This document shows, in pieces, positions 60,154-64,000 of a stretch of 64,000 nucleotides of DNA. The stretch is from Rhexocercosporidium sp. MPI-PUGE-AT-0058. Lineage: Eukaryota; Ascomycota; Leotiomycetes; Helotiales. The notes under the pieces were generated by a model. That model did not search any database. It was not told the DNA's origin and saw only the letters and a program-made list of their open reading frames with translations. Location: assembly GCA_020746875.1 (NCBI GenBank), contig JAGTJL010000013.1, positions 186,001 to 250,000 of the forward strand, read 5' to 3'. Every line of letters begins with the position of its first letter. The stretch's first letter is position 1. A program made the position numbers and the translations under genes.

Positions 60154-60236
60154 AGCTCCTGACCTGGATCGAACAGATGACCTGCGGAGAAGTTGATTAA
60201 CTGCAATCCGCTGCTCTACCACTGAGCTACATGAGC
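60154..60236 (-). tRNA. tRNA-Cys (anticodon GCA) with an 11-nt intron
   Basis: On the minus strand a full cloverleaf can be drawn. Acceptor GCTCATG/CAGGAGC has one A-G mismatch at the fifth pair. The D arm is GCTC-AGTGGTA-GAGC. Anticodon stem GCGGA/TCCGC carries loop TTGCAG plus C after removing the 11-nt insert TTAATCAACTT at the usual 37/38 position. The variable region is AGGTC, and the T arm is ATCTG-TTCGATC-CAGGT. Total length is 72 plus 11, matching the coordinates. The A-box and B-box (GTTCGATCC) are intact. T runs, the usual RNA polymerase III stop, follow the 3' end on the minus strand. The single acceptor mismatch could mean reduced function. Confidence 0.85.
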
Positions 60237-62098
60237 TTGTTTTGTTCGTTGCCCCCTTTTTATTTGGTGATATCAAAGGGTTAAGGAAATCTTCTGCACT
60301 TGCGTGCTATTCTGGTTGTAAGCGGATCTCCACTTAATGTACCTTACTTCGAGTAGGTTCTTATAGAAGCCGTGACCATAGGAATATTAAATATAATTAT
60401 ACGCTCAAACTGATGCTGGTCTATTTTCTGGGTTATTAATTACACTGCTTGGAGAGTTTCCTATAGCCATTGAAGTGCCATCGATCCAGGTCACGTGGGT
60501 GTGAATCACTCACCTCACAAGTTTTGTCAAGCGTCTCCAGGTTGCTATCAGTTATCTCTCTATTACAATTCTAGCGCATTTAAACTACAAGTGCTTTTAA
60601 CATTCCTCTTAATAACTATGCTTAATGTCGGCGTCGTCGTGCTTCTGCAGCTTCTCAGAGAACATCTCGCAGGATCGCCCAAGACAGCTCCCATTGAGCA
60701 CTTTTAGCGTAATAATATGTCCCTTGATGTTATTCCGATGTGGTCTTGCATGTGTTCTCCGAAATTTGTGCTAATAATCTCAGTTCTTCGGGCAATATAT
60801 ACTAATCTGATAGTCCGCAGCAGGATCGATGATCTCACTGTCGCTTTCGACCCTAGAAGCGTTAGAAGCATTGGGAACTTTCAAATTGAGCTTCTTCGTA
60901 CACACATTGAAATCACGAAGATTAAGAAGGGAAAAGATTTGCTACTTCACACCATCTTTGACCTGGCAGACGAATTAGACAACCACAGACTGATTTAAGG
61001 TATCCGCAAAGCAGTCGAAGTGGATATTGCGGACATTGTGGGAAATGGGAAACACTGTTCTTCGGACTTGACCAATGACAGACTCCGGACTTGTTGTCAA
61101 GTTCTACATTGTCGCTATCTCAACCCCATTGGTACCAAATGCACTGCAAATATTCTTGGAGAATCATAATCACTGAAGCAAATTGCGTAGATAACTCCTG
61201 TCCTTCAATGAAAATATTCCCTCTAGAATTCAGAGAACCGCCAAATGCCATGCGCAGAGAGCATGGAAGCCATGTACCTGGTCTTTGCTAATCGACAAGC
61301 ACAACTTCACAAACCGAAATAATGTACAAGACGTAATGGGGATTTCCAATAAGTTGGGCAGTGAAGCGAGCATTTTTCTAATCTTAAAGTGAAGTGGCGC
61401 GGATAAAGTGAACCAGTAAGACACGGTAACGGCATGAAAGTTGAGCGTAGTTTGAATTCACACCAAAGATCCAGTATCGGGTATAAAGAGCAAGGATTAG
61501 ACCAGCGCCGTCAAGATTATCAGGTTCTTCAAGGAGCAGCGTGGAGGCACATTGGGATTTCTGTTTTAACTACTTGGTGGTAGGGAAACGTATAGCTGTC
61601 AACGAAAGATGGCTTGGTGCTGGAGGAGTATGTACAGTACATTGAGCATCATTGCACTGAGAATCGTCCATGGTAAAATCCCTCAACTTGTCTTGTCGTA
61701 TTTATTGATCTCCCAGTCTCGTTGCCATTTCTTTACTAGCTGTCGTCTGTTGGGGTGGATGGAGGCCCAGGCTGGAAAGTGCCGCGTGGGTTGACACTAG
61801 ATGAAGAGAAGCATATGACTGACCAGAACCTTGCGGAGAAAACGCGATTCTGTTTGGAAGAATGATTGAAGAACCCCTAGCTCTCGCTCGCATGGCCAAG
61901 CTTTCCTCTAGTCGTCAAGCCGATGAGCTAACACGAATATTAAAAGGGCAGTGCATGCACCTCATATTTAGTCACTTTAGAATAACAAAACTCAACGGCA
62001 TGCCCAATTACGAGTTGGTACCTCGGAGGTAATCGAGGTGTAAAAAATTCTTCATGTCGCGAAAAACATACATAACTTACACAGCAAACTGTACCAGA
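60237..62098. other. Gene-poor AT-rich intergenic region
   Basis: 1.9 kb without a supported gene. Open frames at 60495-60998 and 61091-61424 have no motif and mixed frames. It includes the 3' flank of the type II NADH dehydrogenase gene. Confidence 0.45.
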
Positions 62099-64000
62099 CT
62101 AGAACCGCGAGATATCTCTTCCGAAAACCCAATTGATAGACCTAGAGAAGTCAGCACTTCCTTCGAAGCAGTATGAGGAAGATTCGTACCAATAGATTGG
62201 AATTAGCAACTTGTTCCTCCAACTGACTGTCTGCGTCAGATACGCTCCTCTCCAGATCAACCACGCCATTCTCCTATCCTACATTAGCCTTTCGCACCCA
62301 ATCTTCCTGCATAATTACATACCCCTTAACTTCCGTCCCACCCTCCGCTTGCATGATCGCCTTCATGTTCCCAAGGTATGTCATGACACCCAGATTCTTG
62401 TAGTTAAACCCCTCCTTCTCACTCAACTTGCCCTTATTCATCGTCTTCCCCAACCACTTCGCTTCCTGATTGGCAACCTGTGCCGTAGCAGGCAACTGGG
62501 ACTTCTCCATAACAGAGACATCACCGATGGCAAAAACATCTTGCATCGTCGCTTCTGTAACGGACGAGCTTTCTGGCCAGGAACTATTTCTAGGTATGAG
62601 CTTCACGCGGAAATGATCATCGACGAGGAGACCGCCAGAGCGAGGGTGGCGTTTGAGAGACCACTTCTTGGAGGATGGGGAGGCGACTTCAGTTGAGAGG
62701 GTTGCGGATGTTGTTGGGTAAGTGTGGACGTCGTCGAGAGCCGATTGTACGAAGGGGTTCATCATGAGGCCAGTGGACCATACACACATTCCTACACCAA
62801 TCTCACCGTCTTCTTTGGTCTTGAGAGTGAAGCATCCGCCGTCGTTGTCGGGGTCAATGGATCCGGGAAGGCCGGGTTGGAGGGATTGGATGTGGTGTTC
62901 TGTTTTGATTTTGATGCCGTCGCGTTTGAAGAGGTTGATGGCGCTGGATCGGAGTTAGCATTGCTCTTCCACTCACGATTAAGAGCATCAGGATTGGGCT
63001 GGAACATTCTAAGAAAAGTCAAGGTTTCAAGATGGCAACAATTCTTGAGAGTCACGTACTAGTTGGCGAGAGAAGCATCGAACATAGGGAGAATCTTGGG
63101 GGCGACATCGTAGATAGAGATTTTGATGTGTGGAATGAGGTTTGGGTAAAGCTTCCTAAGATCTTCATGGCATAGATCGAAGAGTTCGGCAGCGAATTCA
63201 ACACCGGTAGCTAGGGATGTTAGTCACGAACTACGAGCGGATGAGAGAGCTTACGTCCACCGCCAACGACTGCAAAATTCAGGAGCTGATCACGAAGCTT
63301 GTCTGAAGTTGTAGGACAGGAAGCTGTCTCGAAGCCTGCGCCAAGTCAGTGTCGTCCGATTCCATCAAACGACAGACAAACTTACACTCAAGAATCCTCT
63401 TTCTGATCTTCCTAGCATCACCAACATCTTTCAAGAAGAATGCGTTCTCTCTGACACCGGGAGTTTTGAAAGTTTGACTGTAACAACCGACAGCTATAAC
63501 GAGCTTGTCATAATTTAAATCGAAGACTTTGCCTTTTTTCTTGACTCGGAAAGATTGATCGGCTTCTGTGATACTTGAAGCCTCATAAGCCTTGCCAGAT
63601 ACATGTAATGGACGTCTTGCAGTTATCTCTTCGACTTGAATCTTCTTCTGACTAAAGTTGACATCATCTGCCCAGCCTTGAAAGAACTCAACTCCCTTCC
63701 CACGAGCTCGGACAGACTCGAGAGTGTTCCGGAACTCGAGTGTACCGACTGCTGTAGATGCAAGAAGAGGAGTGAAGACAAAATAGGATCTTGGTGATAC
63801 AACCACCGTTTGAAATTTCTTCTTGTCGAGTTCTCGGGATAGGACAAAGCCGGACCAGCTAAGATATGTGAGAAATAGGTCTGATATGGAGTTGGGAACT
63901 TGCCCTGAACCTAGGATGACCACACGTTCACGATCTTAGATATGTCAGCAACCACCCAGGAGCTTCAGTTAAGCAAACTCGCCTCCTTTTGAAGCATCAA
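62099..64000 (-). CDS. Type II NADH:ubiquinone oxidoreductase (alternative NADH dehydrogenase), 5' end missing
   Basis: The gene runs off the right edge. Visible exons are 64000-63983 (partial), 63934-63904, 63858-63386, 63335-63255, 63210-63060, 62943-62323, 62273-62190 and 62141-62099, about 500 codons with all phases consistent. The enzyme is a single-subunit flavoprotein of the mitochondrial inner membrane that oxidises NADH and reduces ubiquinone without pumping protons. Seen: the FAD-binding motif RVVILGSGWSGFVLSREL, SPRSYFVFTPLLAS, KLVIAVGCYSQTF, the NAD-binding motif FAVVGGGPTGVEFAAEL, VWSTGLMMNPFV, and the second FAD contact MQDVFAIGDVS. The membrane-anchor C-terminus is RMAWLIWRGAYLTQTVSWRN, ending GRDISRF. 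No EF-hand insertion is seen between the two nucleotide domains. Matrix or intermembrane side cannot be told without the presequence. Two introns at the 5' end use GC donors. Confidence 0.92.

Noticed and set aside
62211..62696. A 161-codon plus-strand frame opposite the NADH dehydrogenase
   Set aside because: The minus strand encodes conserved flavoprotein motifs in the same bases. The plus frame has no domain and starts with a non-ATG or weak context.
1..64000. A secondary-metabolite or antiviral-defence gene cluster
   Set aside because: No polyketide synthase, peptide synthetase, terpene cyclase, P450 set, NACHT/NLR or HET-domain gene is seen. The genes present are housekeeping or unrelated singletons apart from the tandem zinc-module pair.

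Overview
This window is nuclear DNA of a filamentous ascomycete (Pezizomycotina). The grounds are genes split by 45-60 base introns with GT...CTAAC/CTGAC...AG signals, fungus-only families (a SAT4/PTH11-type rhodopsin-domain protein, a Zn2Cys6 regulator, an SWR1-complex Swc3 subunit, C2H2 proteins with the fungal CPF-x-K-x-DP signature), and a eukaryotic tRNA with an anticodon-loop intron. The gene content fits Leotiomycetes/Helotiales, but that placement is inference. Twelve spliced gene models were rebuilt by hand. Eleven close exactly in frame from start to stop. The twelfth, at the right edge, is incomplete.

Left part (0-19 kb): a seven-helix rhodopsin-domain protein (-), an intronless GH78 alpha-L-rhamnosidase (-), a six-exon alpha/beta hydrolase (+), N-myristoyltransferase (-), an ABHD12-like membrane hydrolase with an apparent 8-nt microexon (-), Swc3 (+), then small uncharacterised proteins.

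Middle part (19-38 kb): a tandem pair of paralogous zinc-module proteins (21.6-27.2 kb) with the same five-exon architecture, an aquaporin (+), a divergent APC11 / two-domain sulfurtransferase pair, and several small hypothetical ORFs.

Gene-poor part (38.8-53.9 kb): a decayed gene at 39.2-40.5 kb, then about 8 kb of low-complexity DNA. A Zn2Cys6 transcription factor (48.7-50.6 kb) sits alone in it, followed by another 3.3 kb of the same kind of DNA. This DNA holds an unusual set of pentanucleotide repeat tracts, many CAGTAC/GTACTG words, and a purine-to-pyrimidine strand switch near 46 kb that suggests divergent transcription with long leaders.

Right part (53.9-64 kb): ribosomal protein uS5 (RPS2), a 762-residue Ser/Thr/Ala-rich membrane-anchored protein with a Cys-rich module, an intron-containing tRNA-Cys in a gene-poor stretch, and the 3' part of a type II NADH dehydrogenase gene (-) with GC-AG introns that runs off the right edge.

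The genes do not form a biosynthetic cluster. Most are housekeeping genes of protein modification, ubiquitin ligation, chromatin, translation and respiration, interspersed with lineage-specific genes. The items most worth following up are the tandem zinc-module pair, the microexon, the GC-AG introns and the repeat-rich surroundings of the Zn2Cys6 gene.
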